A stretch of DNA of 64,000 nt from G965232465 sp965232465 (GTDB lineage: Bacteria > Pseudomonadota > Alphaproteobacteria > JAQWUY01). The stretch's first letter is position 1; each line of letters opens with the position of its first letter. The DNA lies in assembly GCA_965232465.1 (NCBI GenBank), contig OZ246977.1, positions 62,001 to 126,000 of the forward strand. The letters run 5' to 3'. The position numbers were made by a program, and so were the translations under genes. Under the pieces are notes generated by a model. That model saw nothing but the letters and a program-made list of their open reading frames with translations. It was not told the origin of the DNA and searched no databases. Positions 28,509 through 36,731 of this stretch are shown piece after piece.

Positions 28509-29387
28509 TTAACCATATCTAACAGAAATATCGTCTTGTACCATGTTTGTTAAAACGCCCATTTTTGCTACTTCGACTTCTATTACATCGCCATGTTTCA
28601 TAAATACAGGGGGGGTACGGGCGTATCCTACACCTGCGGGGGTACCGGTGATAATGACATCACCGGGGACTAAAGTCATACATTCAGTTAGAATTTCAAT
28701 CAATTTAGGGACAGGAAATATAAAATCATCCGTGTTTGCATCTTGCATGATATGTCCATTTAGGCGGGTTAAAATGTGCAACCCTTTGACCCCATCTGGC
28801 AGTTCATCTGCACTGATAAAATCGGGACCGAATGGTCCTGTATTATCAAAATTTTTGCCCATTGTCCATTGGGTACTTTTGCGTTGATAATCACGCAAAG
28901 TAACATCGTTAAATAGGCTATATCCTGCAATATATTCCAATGCATTTTCTACTTTTACCTGATAGGCAGTTTTACCAATAATCATGGCTATTTCACATTC
29001 AAAATCTAACTTATCCGAAATCTGTGGGCGGATAATCGCATCCCCATGGGCAATTAAAGACTGAGCGGTACGAACAAACACTTCGGGATATGTTGGCGGT
29101 TTTGCCCCCCCCTCAATGGCGTGTGCCACATAATTGCGTCCAATACATAATATCTTATCTGGGTTGGGAATTGGCGGTAACAACCTCACATCATCCATAT
29201 TATATATGGCTGTATCGGGGACATTTTGCACACAATTAGCAATCTCTGCCATGGAAATTTGGGCGGCTAAAATGCTTTTTAGATCCATAGGTACATGGGG
29301 GGCAATTACGCTTAAATCAATAAGGTTATCCCCCTGTCGTACGCCCACCTTTGTTGTGCCTGTGTGCTCAAATGTTACCAATCTCAT
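28509..29387 (-). CDS. Fumarylacetoacetate hydrolase (FAH) family protein
   Basis: Mg-dependent C-C hydrolase/decarboxylase/isomerase fold; 292 aa. Short N-terminal domain (MRLVTFEHTGTTKVGVRQGD), catalytic domain with ILCIGRNYVAHA, the metal-binding Glu pair in DFECEIAMIIG, DVTLRDYQ, and the C-terminal VIITGTPAGVGYAR. Relatives hydrolyse acylpyruvates or isomerise 2-hydroxyhepta-2,4-diene-1,7-dioate. In an operon behind a GntR regulator and opposite an intradiol dioxygenase locus, a role in ring-fission product breakdown is likely. Substrate not decidable here. Confidence 0.9.
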   Translation of the reverse strand: MRLVTFEHTGTTKVGVRQGDNLIDLSVIAPHVPMDLKSILAAQISMAEIANCVQNVPDTAIYNMDDVRLLPPIPNPDKILCIGRNYVAHAIEGGAKPPTYPEVFVRTAQSLIAHGDAIIRPQISDKLDFECEIAMIIGKTAYQVKVENALEYIAGYSLFNDVTLRDYQRKSTQWTMGKNFDNTGPFGPDFISADELPDGVKGLHILTRLNGHIMQDANTDDFIFPVPKLIEILTECMTLVPGDVIITGTPAGVGYARTPPVFMKHGDVIEVEVAKMGVLTNMVQDDISVRYG

Positions 29388-29420
29388 AATAATGTATCCT
29401 TCTGTTAAATTGTATGTATA

Positions 29421-30116
29421 TTATGTCCACCCTGTTACTGTACTTTTGTCGAGTATCTTGTTTAAGAATTTACCTGTGTTTTTATAATGCTGTATCAAAA
29501 TGTTTGATGCTGTATCTGCATTACCATTCAGTACAGTCGTTAAAATATCCGTATGTTCCACCAATACATTACGGTCTTTGTAATTAGAAACATTTTTTGC
29601 TAAAAAACGATAGCGGATATTTTGATCATATAATTTATTACAAAAATTCAATAAAATAGGGCATTCGCTTTGGGCGATAAGTGCCATATGAAAATTTTTG
29701 TGATGGTGTTCCCACACATCAATGTCGGACACATTCGCCCGACTTAGTCGATGGTGCAGAATAACAAGGTGTTCTTCCCATGCAATATCGCCATTTTTCA
29801 TACTTTTTCTGAGTGCCATATCTTCTAAGGAACAACGCAACATAAGGATTTCTTGAAAATTTGCACGACTAATCGGTGCCACACAAAACCCCCGTTGGTC
29901 CATACGATTTACTAATCCATCGGAAGTCAACAAACTTAGAGATTCCCTTATGGGTGTCGTCCCCATGTCTAGCATAACCTTTAAGGATTCAATTTTCAAT
30001 TTGTCCCCGGGCAACAATTCACAAGTAATAATTTTTTCCCGTAATTGATTATACGCCCGATGAATGTTTGTTTTTGCCATCTGTAATGGTATATTTTGCA
30101 TCTGCATTTGTATCAT
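29421..30116 (-). CDS. GntR-family transcriptional regulator (FCD domain)
   Basis: 231 aa. N-terminal winged HTH (YNQLREKIITCELLPGDKL...MGTTPIRESLSLLTSDGLV) and a C-terminal FCD ligand-binding domain (LRCSLEDMALRK; EHHHKNFHMALIAQSE; VEHTDILTTVLNG). Such regulators are usually repressors relieved by a pathway intermediate. It sits divergent from the nitroreductase/TRAP/dioxygenase operon, with mirrored promoters between them, and 33 bases before the FAH gene. Confidence 0.92.
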   Translation of the reverse strand: MIQMQMQNIPLQMAKTNIHRAYNQLREKIITCELLPGDKLKIESLKVMLDMGTTPIRESLSLLTSDGLVNRMDQRGFCVAPISRANFQEILMLRCSLEDMALRKSMKNGDIAWEEHLVILHHRLSRANVSDIDVWEHHHKNFHMALIAQSECPILLNFCNKLYDQNIRYRFLAKNVSNYKDRNVLVEHTDILTTVLNGNADTASNILIQHYKNTGKFLNKILDKSTVTGWT

Positions 30117-30156
30117 TATGCTCTTTTTCTCTTTAATATCGTTACTATTTTAGTAT

Positions 30157-30185
30157 ATAATATCGTTTTAATTATTACAAGTCAA
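30157..30185 (-). promoter_or_regulatory. Promoter of the GntR-FAH operon
   Basis: Read on the minus strand: TTGACT (30185-30180), 17 bases, TATTAT (30162-30157). The elements and spacing are identical to the divergent promoter at 30319-30347. Confidence 0.6.
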
Positions 30186-30318
30186 AAATATTTTATTATA
30201 TGCCTCAAATATGTACATTTTAATTTTATTTTACCATTTCCCTATATAAAATATATTTTTTAAAAAAATACATATATTTATAGTTATACACCTAATTTTA
30301 AAAAAATATCATTATTAC

Positions 30319-30360
30319 TTGACTTTTATAAAAATAATCTTTATTATGTAATAAGTCAAG
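30319..30360 (+). promoter_or_regulatory. Promoter and probable operator of the nitroreductase-TRAP-dioxygenase operon
   Basis: TTGACT at 30319-30324, 17 bases, TATTAT at 30342-30347. The -35 lies in CTTGACTT, whose exact inverse AAGTCAAG is at 30353-30360, so an 8-bp inverted repeat brackets the promoter. TTGACTT also recurs in the GntR promoter, a pattern expected of a shared GntR operator. Confidence 0.5.
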
Positions 30361-30377
30361 ACTGTAAAGTCTTTTTT
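30358..30377 (+). terminator. Small leader hairpin with T-run (possible attenuator)
   Basis: AAGACT, loop GTAA, AGTCTT and then four more T lie between the promoter and the first gene. The stem is only six pairs, so termination would be weak. Confidence 0.25.
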
Positions 30378-30391
30378 AAAAAATAAAACAT

Positions 30392-31054
30392 ATGCAAAGA
30401 GTAAAAATGATAGAACAATGCCCCAAACTATGTGCACAACAAGCTGTACGGCATATGCGAAAATGTCTGTCTAGGCTGAGTGATGATAGTATTGATGTTA
30501 TCTTACGAAATGCTCGTTCCCATTATGCGTGGCAAGACCGCCCTGTGCCTGATTTTGTATTGAAAGAATTGTATGACATTGTTGCAAATGGTCCTACTAG
30601 TATGAATAGCTGTCCCGCTCGCTTTATTTTTGTCAAGTCTACGCATGCAAAAGAGAAACTTGTAATTGCCCTCAAAGATAAGAATATTGATAAAATGAAA
30701 TCCGCACCTGTAACAGCGATTGTGGCATACGACATGGATTTTTGGCAAAAACTGCCGTTTTTATTTCCCCATGAAGACCGTCGTCCTCTGTTTGAAAATA
30801 AAACTGCATATATTAAAAGAACCGCTTTTTTAAATAGCACATTGCAGGGGGCATATTTAATGATTGCCGCCCGTGCATTGGGCTTGGATGTGGGGGCGAT
30901 GTCTGGCTTTTCTAATGAAATAGTCGATGACATTTTTTTTAAAGGTACCGCACTAAAATCAAACTTTTTATGCAACATAGGATATGCGGATGAAACGGCA
31001 TTATTCGAAAAATTACCCCGTTTTACCTTTGATGAAGTATGCAAAGTTATTTAA
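30392..31054 (+). CDS. Nitroreductase-family FMN protein, RutE/HadB type
   Basis: 220 aa. The pattern VANGPTSMNSCPARFIFV, KSAPVTAIVAYDMDFWQKLP, FPHEDRR and AARALGLDVGAMSGF is that of the malonic-semialdehyde reductase (RutE) branch, which reduces a small acid-aldehyde or enone with NAD(P)H. Start at 30392, or at 30407 where AAAGAG is five bases upstream. First gene of an operon with a TRAP transporter and an intradiol dioxygenase, so reduction of a ring-cleavage product is a fair guess; uracil-pathway genes are absent. Confidence 0.82.
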   Translation: MQRVKMIEQCPKLCAQQAVRHMRKCLSRLSDDSIDVILRNARSHYAWQDRPVPDFVLKELYDIVANGPTSMNSCPARFIFVKSTHAKEKLVIALKDKNIDKMKSAPVTAIVAYDMDFWQKLPFLFPHEDRRPLFENKTAYIKRTAFLNSTLQGAYLMIAARALGLDVGAMSGFSNEIVDDIFFKGTALKSNFLCNIGYADETALFEKLPRFTFDEVCKVI

Positions 31055-31088
31055 TTATTAATATGTAAATATTTTAAGGAGAGAGTAT

Positions 31089-32171
31089 ATGAACTTAACA
31101 TTCAAAAACACAATATATAAAAGTATCGGTTTTGCCATAGCAGCTGCATTTGCATCCAGTACATGGGCAACGCAAAAAATTAAAATTGTTGCCATTGATG
31201 GATACCCAGCAAAAGCCATGTGGGTACAACAATTTTCCAAATTTTTTATTCCAGAGGTTAATAAACGGCTTGCAGAAACAGGTAATTACAAATTAATATG
31301 GCAACAATCGTATGGTGGAACGATTGTAAAACCCAAGGGGGTACTCGAAGGTATCAAATTAGGTTTGGGCGATATTGGTATTGTAACAACTGTATTCCAC
31401 ACTTCGAAACTGCCCAGTCAATCGCTAGCGGCAACTACACCGATGATTTCTAGTGATGCACGAGTCGTGGCAAAAGCAATCGATGAAATCGCCAAAGAAT
31501 TTCCGACTATGCAGGCGGAATTTAATAAACAAAACCAAATGTATTTAGCAACAGGTGTGGTACTTGACAGCTATCAACTGTTCAGTAAACAAAAAATTAC
31601 CACTGCAAACGATCTGAGTGGCAAAAAGGTCGCAGGGGCGGGAACTAATTTGCGGTACCTAGAGGGGATTGACAATGTGGCAGGTGTCCGTGGAGGATTG
31701 ACCAATTTTTACAATATGCTGAACACTGGTTTAGTCGATGGGGCGTTGTTGTGGCCAGAAGCGGCACAGAAATTTAAAATTTCCGAAGTGGCACCTTATA
31801 TGTTAGATGTAAACTTTGGGGCGGTAAATACCAAGACCATTACAATCAATAAACAATATTGGAACAAATTACCCGAAGAAGTACAAAAAGTCTTACAAGA
31901 AGTAGCTGTGCTGTATCGTGACCATGTGGCATCAATTGCCATGGACAAAGCTAAAGCCAGTCGTATTGCGTACATTAAAAGTGGAGGGGAAATTGTATCC
32001 ATCTCTGATGCTAATCGTAAGGCTTGGGTAAATTCCATGCCAAATATTTCACAGGAATTGGCGGATACTTTGAACAGAGCAGGACAACCGGGAACAAAAA
32101 TGATAAATACTTATATGAACAAGCTGTTACAATCTGGTGCCACGCCTATGCGGGATTGGATGGTGAAATAA
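31089..32171 (+). CDS. TRAP transporter substrate-binding protein (DctP family)
   Basis: 360 aa. Signal peptide of about 28 residues (KSIGFAIAAAFASSTWA), then a DctP fold: GVLEGIKLGLGDIGIVTT, TTANDLSGKKVAGAG, LNTGLVDGALLWPEA, and VNTKTITINKQYWNKLPEEV. Binds a carboxylate in the periplasm; the neighbouring dioxygenase suggests an aromatic acid. AAGGAGAGAG precedes the ATG. Confidence 0.9.
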   Translation: MNLTFKNTIYKSIGFAIAAAFASSTWATQKIKIVAIDGYPAKAMWVQQFSKFFIPEVNKRLAETGNYKLIWQQSYGGTIVKPKGVLEGIKLGLGDIGIVTTVFHTSKLPSQSLAATTPMISSDARVVAKAIDEIAKEFPTMQAEFNKQNQMYLATGVVLDSYQLFSKQKITTANDLSGKKVAGAGTNLRYLEGIDNVAGVRGGLTNFYNMLNTGLVDGALLWPEAAQKFKISEVAPYMLDVNFGAVNTKTITINKQYWNKLPEEVQKVLQEVAVLYRDHVASIAMDKAKASRIAYIKSGGEIVSISDANRKAWVNSMPNISQELADTLNRAGQPGTKMINTYMNKLLQSGATPMRDWMVK

Positions 32172-32213
32172 AGCAATAAAATTTCTGTTGCCCTCATAAT
32201 AAGGAGTATACAC

Positions 32214-32768
32214 ATGCTACACAATGTCTATAATGCCATAAAGTATTTTTCCTATGCTGTAAGTGTTATAACCATAATTGCCAATATGGTTGGAACTTTA
32301 ATAGTATTGGCACTGGTATTGGTTGTAGATTACGATGTGATTGCCCGTGAGGCATTTAATAAACCTTTTATGGGGGCAGTAGAAGTAGTACAATTTTCCA
32401 TGGTGTTAATCGTTTTCTTACAATTACCGGATGTGATACGGGTGAACCGCTTAATGCGCTCCGATGGTTTTTTATTGATACTGCACCACCGCAAGCCTAA
32501 ATGGGCAATTTTACTACGCAAGTTTATAAATTTGGTATCCGCAGGGGTGATGATAACAATAGCCATCGCCATATGGCCCGAATTTGTGGAAATGTACATC
32601 AGCAAAGATTTCTTTGGTATACCAGGGGTGTTTACTGCCTTGTATTGGCCCATTAAATTGACAATATTTATTAGTGCAGTTTTATGTAGTATCACATTTT
32701 TGCTAAAAACCATATTGAATTATACACAGTATGATAAATACACCAACTATACAAAAATACAGTATTAA
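32214..32768 (+). CDS. TRAP transporter small permease (DctQ family)
   Basis: 184 aa, four predicted transmembrane helices. The DctQ signature region is readable as DVIAREAFNKPFMGAVEVVQ. AAGGAG precedes the ATG. Bridges DctP to the large permease that follows 18 bases later. Confidence 0.88.
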   Translation: MLHNVYNAIKYFSYAVSVITIIANMVGTLIVLALVLVVDYDVIAREAFNKPFMGAVEVVQFSMVLIVFLQLPDVIRVNRLMRSDGFLLILHHRKPKWAILLRKFINLVSAGVMITIAIAIWPEFVEMYISKDFFGIPGVFTALYWPIKLTIFISAVLCSITFLLKTILNYTQYDKYTNYTKIQY

Positions 32769-32786
32769 ACACAAGAGGTATTCCCC

Positions 32787-34097
32787 ATGAGTCCCATTGA
32801 CATAGGTACACTTTCTGTTATTGCCATTATTGTCATGGTATATATGGGATTTTGGATTCCTATCGCCTTGTCGGTGGTGTCATTGGTTGCCATTTGGATG
32901 TTACAGGGTAATATTAATGTATCGATTAACCTGTTAAAAATAGCCATCAGCGACAGCGTTATGGAATATACTTTTGCCACTATTCCCCTCTTTACCTTTA
33001 TGGGCTTAATTGTCGCCAAAGCAGGCATGGGGACGGACATTTACCAAGTCATGAATGTCATATTCCGCAGTGTTCGGGGCGGTATTGGCATGGCAACCGT
33101 GGGGGCAAACGCTGTATTTGCAGCGGTAACGGGTTCCTCCATTGCTTCTGCATCTGTATTTACCAAGGTATCTGTGCCACAAATGACACAATACGGATAT
33201 AACAAACGGTTGGCGGTTGGCATTGTAGCAGGATCATCTGTATTGGGTATGATTATACCACCATCAGCAATGCTGATTATATATGCGTTTGTCGCCGAAC
33301 AGTCTGTGGGGGATATGTTCTTAGCTGGTATTGTTCCCGGAATTTTACTTGCTATAACCTATATTGTAACCATTTGGATTTTAGTACGAATATGGAAAAA
33401 CAGTATTACCGATGGGGGCAATAAAAACACATATAAGCCGATGTCTTATGGAAATTTGTGTAAAAAAACCTTACCTTTGGTCAGTATAATATGTATCGTT
33501 TTAGGGGGTATTTACACAGGGCAGATGACCCCCGTAGAAGCCGGGGCAGTTGGGGCAACCATCGGATTGGGTATAGCCATTATAGGTGGCAAAATAACTT
33601 TAAAAATATTTTGGGAATCGCTGATTGAAACGGGGCACATTTCTGCGTCTATTTTGTTTTTAATCACTTCTGCATCCATATACAGTCGTATGCTTGGTAT
33701 TGCCGGATTACCCAACGAATTGGCAATTATATTAGAAAACGCCCAACTGAACTTGACTTTAATATTATTAATATATGTAATTTTAATGTTATTTTTGGGA
33801 ACCTTGCTGGATACAGCTTCGATTATTTTAATTGTTGTACCCTTATTTTTACCATTAATAGAACCATTGGGATTAAACCTTGTCTGGTTTGGTATTATCA
33901 CAGTTATCGGGGCAGAAATAGGCTTATTAACCCCCCCTCTGGGTATCAGCTGTTTTGTGATTAAATCAACTTTAAACGATGATAGCATTGCCCTCAAAGA
34001 CATATTCATCGGGGCATTCCCATTTTCTTTTGCTATGCTATTGGTGTTAATTGTATTGATCAAATATCCTGTGCTAAGTATTGGCATATTACAATAA
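32787..34097 (+). CDS. TRAP transporter large permease (DctM family)
   Basis: 436 aa, about 12 transmembrane helices. DctM features: PLFTFMGLIVAKAGMG, GANAVFAAVTGSSIASASVFTKV, the IIPPSAMLIIYAFVAEQSVG block, and LLTPPLGISCFVIKS near the end. Forms the Na+-coupled channel of the tripartite importer. Confidence 0.93.
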   Translation: MSPIDIGTLSVIAIIVMVYMGFWIPIALSVVSLVAIWMLQGNINVSINLLKIAISDSVMEYTFATIPLFTFMGLIVAKAGMGTDIYQVMNVIFRSVRGGIGMATVGANAVFAAVTGSSIASASVFTKVSVPQMTQYGYNKRLAVGIVAGSSVLGMIIPPSAMLIIYAFVAEQSVGDMFLAGIVPGILLAITYIVTIWILVRIWKNSITDGGNKNTYKPMSYGNLCKKTLPLVSIICIVLGGIYTGQMTPVEAGAVGATIGLGIAIIGGKITLKIFWESLIETGHISASILFLITSASIYSRMLGIAGLPNELAIILENAQLNLTLILLIYVILMLFLGTLLDTASIILIVVPLFLPLIEPLGLNLVWFGIITVIGAEIGLLTPPLGISCFVIKSTLNDDSIALKDIFIGAFPFSFAMLLVLIVLIKYPVLSIGILQ

Positions 34098-34117
34098 AAT
34101 AAAGAGGAGACCTTATT

Positions 34118-34996
34118 ATGCGTACTGTTAATTCAAAAAATATTACAGAAACTTTTATCAATTATTTTGGCGATGATACCGACCCCAGAATAAAGCAGCT
34201 TATGTCTAGTTTGGCACAGCACTTACATCAATTTGTTATCGATACAAAATTAACCCATGACGAATGGCGATATGCCTTAAAATTATTACAATGGGCAGGG
34301 GATATAACCGATGAAGAGCGCAACGAATTTGTATTGTTTTCCGATGTATTAGGTGTGTCTTCGTTGGTAGATATGATAAATTTTTCACCCAATGCCACCA
34401 GTTCTAGTGTTTTGGGCCCCTTTCATGTATCCGGTGCCCCGCACCGTCCCTTAGGGGCGGATATGAAACAGCATTTCGAAGGGGAAGTCGTATTGGTCGA
34501 AGGGTATATCAAAGACACAGATGGTACCCCCATCGCTGGTGCACAAATCGATATTTGGCAAACCGCCCCAAATGGTATGTATTCCAGCCAAGATCCTGAT
34601 CAAGAAATCGAAAGTTTCCATGGCATATTCACGACTGATGAAAAGGGTTGGTATGGCTTTACCACTGTCCGCCCTGTGGAATATATGGTGCCAAGCGATG
34701 GACCAGTGGGGGTTTTACTGAATGCTACAGGACGACATCCATGGCGTCCATCCCACCTGCATTACATCGTATCCGCCCCAGGATATAAAACACTGGTAAC
34801 CGAAGTATTCCCCGACAACGACCCATATTTGGACAATGATACTGTATTTGGCGTACGAGAAGACCTTATAATGACCTACATTTCCAAACCTGCAGCAAGT
34901 TTCCCAAAACAAGGATATGAATTGTCAGGAAAAGTAACAGAATCATATTCACATGTAGAGTTCGATTTGATTATTAGCAAGGTATGTAACCCTTAA
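34118..34996 (+). CDS. Intradiol ring-cleavage dioxygenase (hydroxyquinol/catechol 1,2-dioxygenase type)
   Basis: Fe(III) enzyme that opens an ortho-dihydroxy ring. 292 aa. N-terminal helical dimerisation domain (to about 95, with TDEERNEFVLFSDVLGVSSLVD), then the catalytic beta domain: SVLGPFHVSGAP, GTPIAGAQIDIWQ, a ligand Tyr in the GWYGFTT / VEYMVPSDGPVG region and the two His ligands in HPWRPSHLHY. Overall style is hydroxyquinol 1,2-dioxygenase (giving maleylacetate). Twenty bases after the TRAP permease, in one operon. Confidence 0.9.
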   Translation: MRTVNSKNITETFINYFGDDTDPRIKQLMSSLAQHLHQFVIDTKLTHDEWRYALKLLQWAGDITDEERNEFVLFSDVLGVSSLVDMINFSPNATSSSVLGPFHVSGAPHRPLGADMKQHFEGEVVLVEGYIKDTDGTPIAGAQIDIWQTAPNGMYSSQDPDQEIESFHGIFTTDEKGWYGFTTVRPVEYMVPSDGPVGVLLNATGRHPWRPSHLHYIVSAPGYKTLVTEVFPDNDPYLDNDTVFGVREDLIMTYISKPAASFPKQGYELSGKVTESYSHVEFDLIISKVCNP

Positions 34997-35298
34997 ACAT
35001 ACAATCGCCCAAAAAATAACATGATATGGAGTCTGCGTGCCAGTTTCATGGCAACATCCTTTAATACTTGATAGATGTCGATAGTATAATATAGTATAAC
35101 ATATTTCTTGCTTCGTGACTACACTATTTAAGTTAGATAGATAAAATATCATATTACCATAACTTTTTTGTTGTTGATTTTATGGGTTATATACTCTATG
35201 ATTCATACTCTGTATCAATGTAATCATTTTAATTTTTTGGATAAATTTAGAAACTAAAAAATTTAATTAAGGAAAAATCTTATTGAGGGGCGAAAACT
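34997..35298. other. Regulatory gap before the amine operon
   Basis: 302 AT-rich bases with no ORF. Contains TGACTACACTATTT at 35116-35129, shared in inverse with the potA upstream region. No clear terminator for the dioxygenase operon. Confidence 0.5.
35116..35129. promoter_or_regulatory. Shared 14-mer upstream of the aminotransferase operon (possible operator)
   Basis: TGACTACACTATTT, exact inverse of 23078-23091 upstream of potABCD; TTTCTTGCTT is at 35104-35113 as it is at 23061-23070. Confidence 0.35.
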
Positions 35299-36702
35299 AT
35301 GACTATAGCAAACACAAGAAAACAAGATATTTGGCAAAAAGACAAAGATCATTTTATACATCCATGGAGCGAATTTCAATCTTTTAAAAAGGATGGTTCA
35401 CTGGTTGTGGAGCGGGGCAGTGGGTCGTTTGTGGAAGATATCGATGGCAATAAATACTTGGATGGTATTGCCGGATTGTGGTGTGTAAACATCGGTTATG
35501 GCAGAACTGAACTTGCTGAAGCTGCTAAAAAGCAGATGGAAAAGTTATGCTATTATTCAATGTTTGGGCATCATACCACCGAACCTAGTGCATTTTTATC
35601 GGCAAAATTAGCAGAATTAGCACCAGATAACCTGAATCATGTGCATTATTCGCTCAGCGGGTCTGTGTCCAATGACAGTGCCATTCGTATTATACACCAT
35701 TATTTTCATCGTAAGGGACAACCAGAAAAAAAACATGTCATTGGGCGGGTGGATGGATATCACGGTTCCACATATTTGGCAATGTCACTCACAGGTATAT
35801 TAGAAGACCATGACGAATGGACAGTTGAAGATAAATGGATTCACCATATTTCTAAGCCTTGTATGTACCGCCGTCCAGCGGGAACAGAGAATTTATCAGA
35901 AATCGAGTATACCGATTTTCTGGTCAAAGAATTTGAAAATAAAGTGATGGAAATTGGACCTGATAAAGTTGCCGCATTCATTGCCGAGCCCATTATGGGT
36001 GCCGGTGGGGTTATTGTTGCCCCAGAAGGATACCATAAAAAGATTTGGCAAGTGTGTCAAAAACACGATATTAAATATATTTCCGATGAAATCGTAACAG
36101 GTTTTGGACGGTTGGGGCATTTCTTTGCTACTGAAAAGGTATTTGGCGTAAAACCCGATGTTATCTCTTGTGCTAAGGGTTTAACATCTGGATATATCCC
36201 CATGGGGGCGACTTTGGTATCCGATGAAATATACGAAGAAATCAGCAAGCCCCGTAATGGCAAAGTGTTTACACATGGCTTTACCTATTCTGGACACCCT
36301 GTATGTGCGGCGGTGGCATTAAAAAATATTGAAATTATGGAAAATGAAGATATTTGTGGACATGTGCGGGAAGTGGGACCTTATTTAGAACAATCCCTCA
36401 AAGGGTTATCCGATCTGCCATTGATTGGGGATATAAGGGGATCGCACTTTATGGTGTGCTTGGAAAGCGTTGCCAACAAGGAAACGAAACAATTATTTGA
36501 TGGATCGGTGAATGTGGGCGGTCGTGTGGCGAAACATGCACAGGAGGCTGGTGTACTTGTCCGTCCATTGGGACACAAAAACATCATATCCCCCCCCCTA
36601 GTGTTATCCATGGAAGAAGTCGATATCTTGGTAAAAACAGTCAGGGAAAGTATTGAAAAAGTACAGGATGACTTGGTCAAAGAAGGCATTTGGAACGGTT
36701 AA
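35299..36702 (+). CDS. Class-III PLP aminotransferase (omega-amine/putrescine:pyruvate type)
   Basis: 467 aa. Converts a terminal amine to an aldehyde using pyruvate or a keto acid. VERGSGSFVEDIDGNKYLDGIAGLWCVNIGYG and GHHTTEPSAFLSAKLAELAP are typical of the omega-amino acid:pyruvate/putrescine branch; PLP-binding Asp in YISDEIVTGFGR, Schiff-base Lys at about 293 in SCAKGLTSGY. First gene of a five-gene run with aldehyde dehydrogenase, RidA, DUF1028 and GMC oxidoreductase. Together with the polyamine importer this points to polyamine or a similar diamine as substrate. Confidence 0.9.
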   Translation: MTIANTRKQDIWQKDKDHFIHPWSEFQSFKKDGSLVVERGSGSFVEDIDGNKYLDGIAGLWCVNIGYGRTELAEAAKKQMEKLCYYSMFGHHTTEPSAFLSAKLAELAPDNLNHVHYSLSGSVSNDSAIRIIHHYFHRKGQPEKKHVIGRVDGYHGSTYLAMSLTGILEDHDEWTVEDKWIHHISKPCMYRRPAGTENLSEIEYTDFLVKEFENKVMEIGPDKVAAFIAEPIMGAGGVIVAPEGYHKKIWQVCQKHDIKYISDEIVTGFGRLGHFFATEKVFGVKPDVISCAKGLTSGYIPMGATLVSDEIYEEISKPRNGKVFTHGFTYSGHPVCAAVALKNIEIMENEDICGHVREVGPYLEQSLKGLSDLPLIGDIRGSHFMVCLESVANKETKQLFDGSVNVGGRVAKHAQEAGVLVRPLGHKNIISPPLVLSMEEVDILVKTVRESIEKVQDDLVKEGIWNG

Positions 36703-36731
36703 TGTTATATATTATTTAAGGAGTTAAAATT

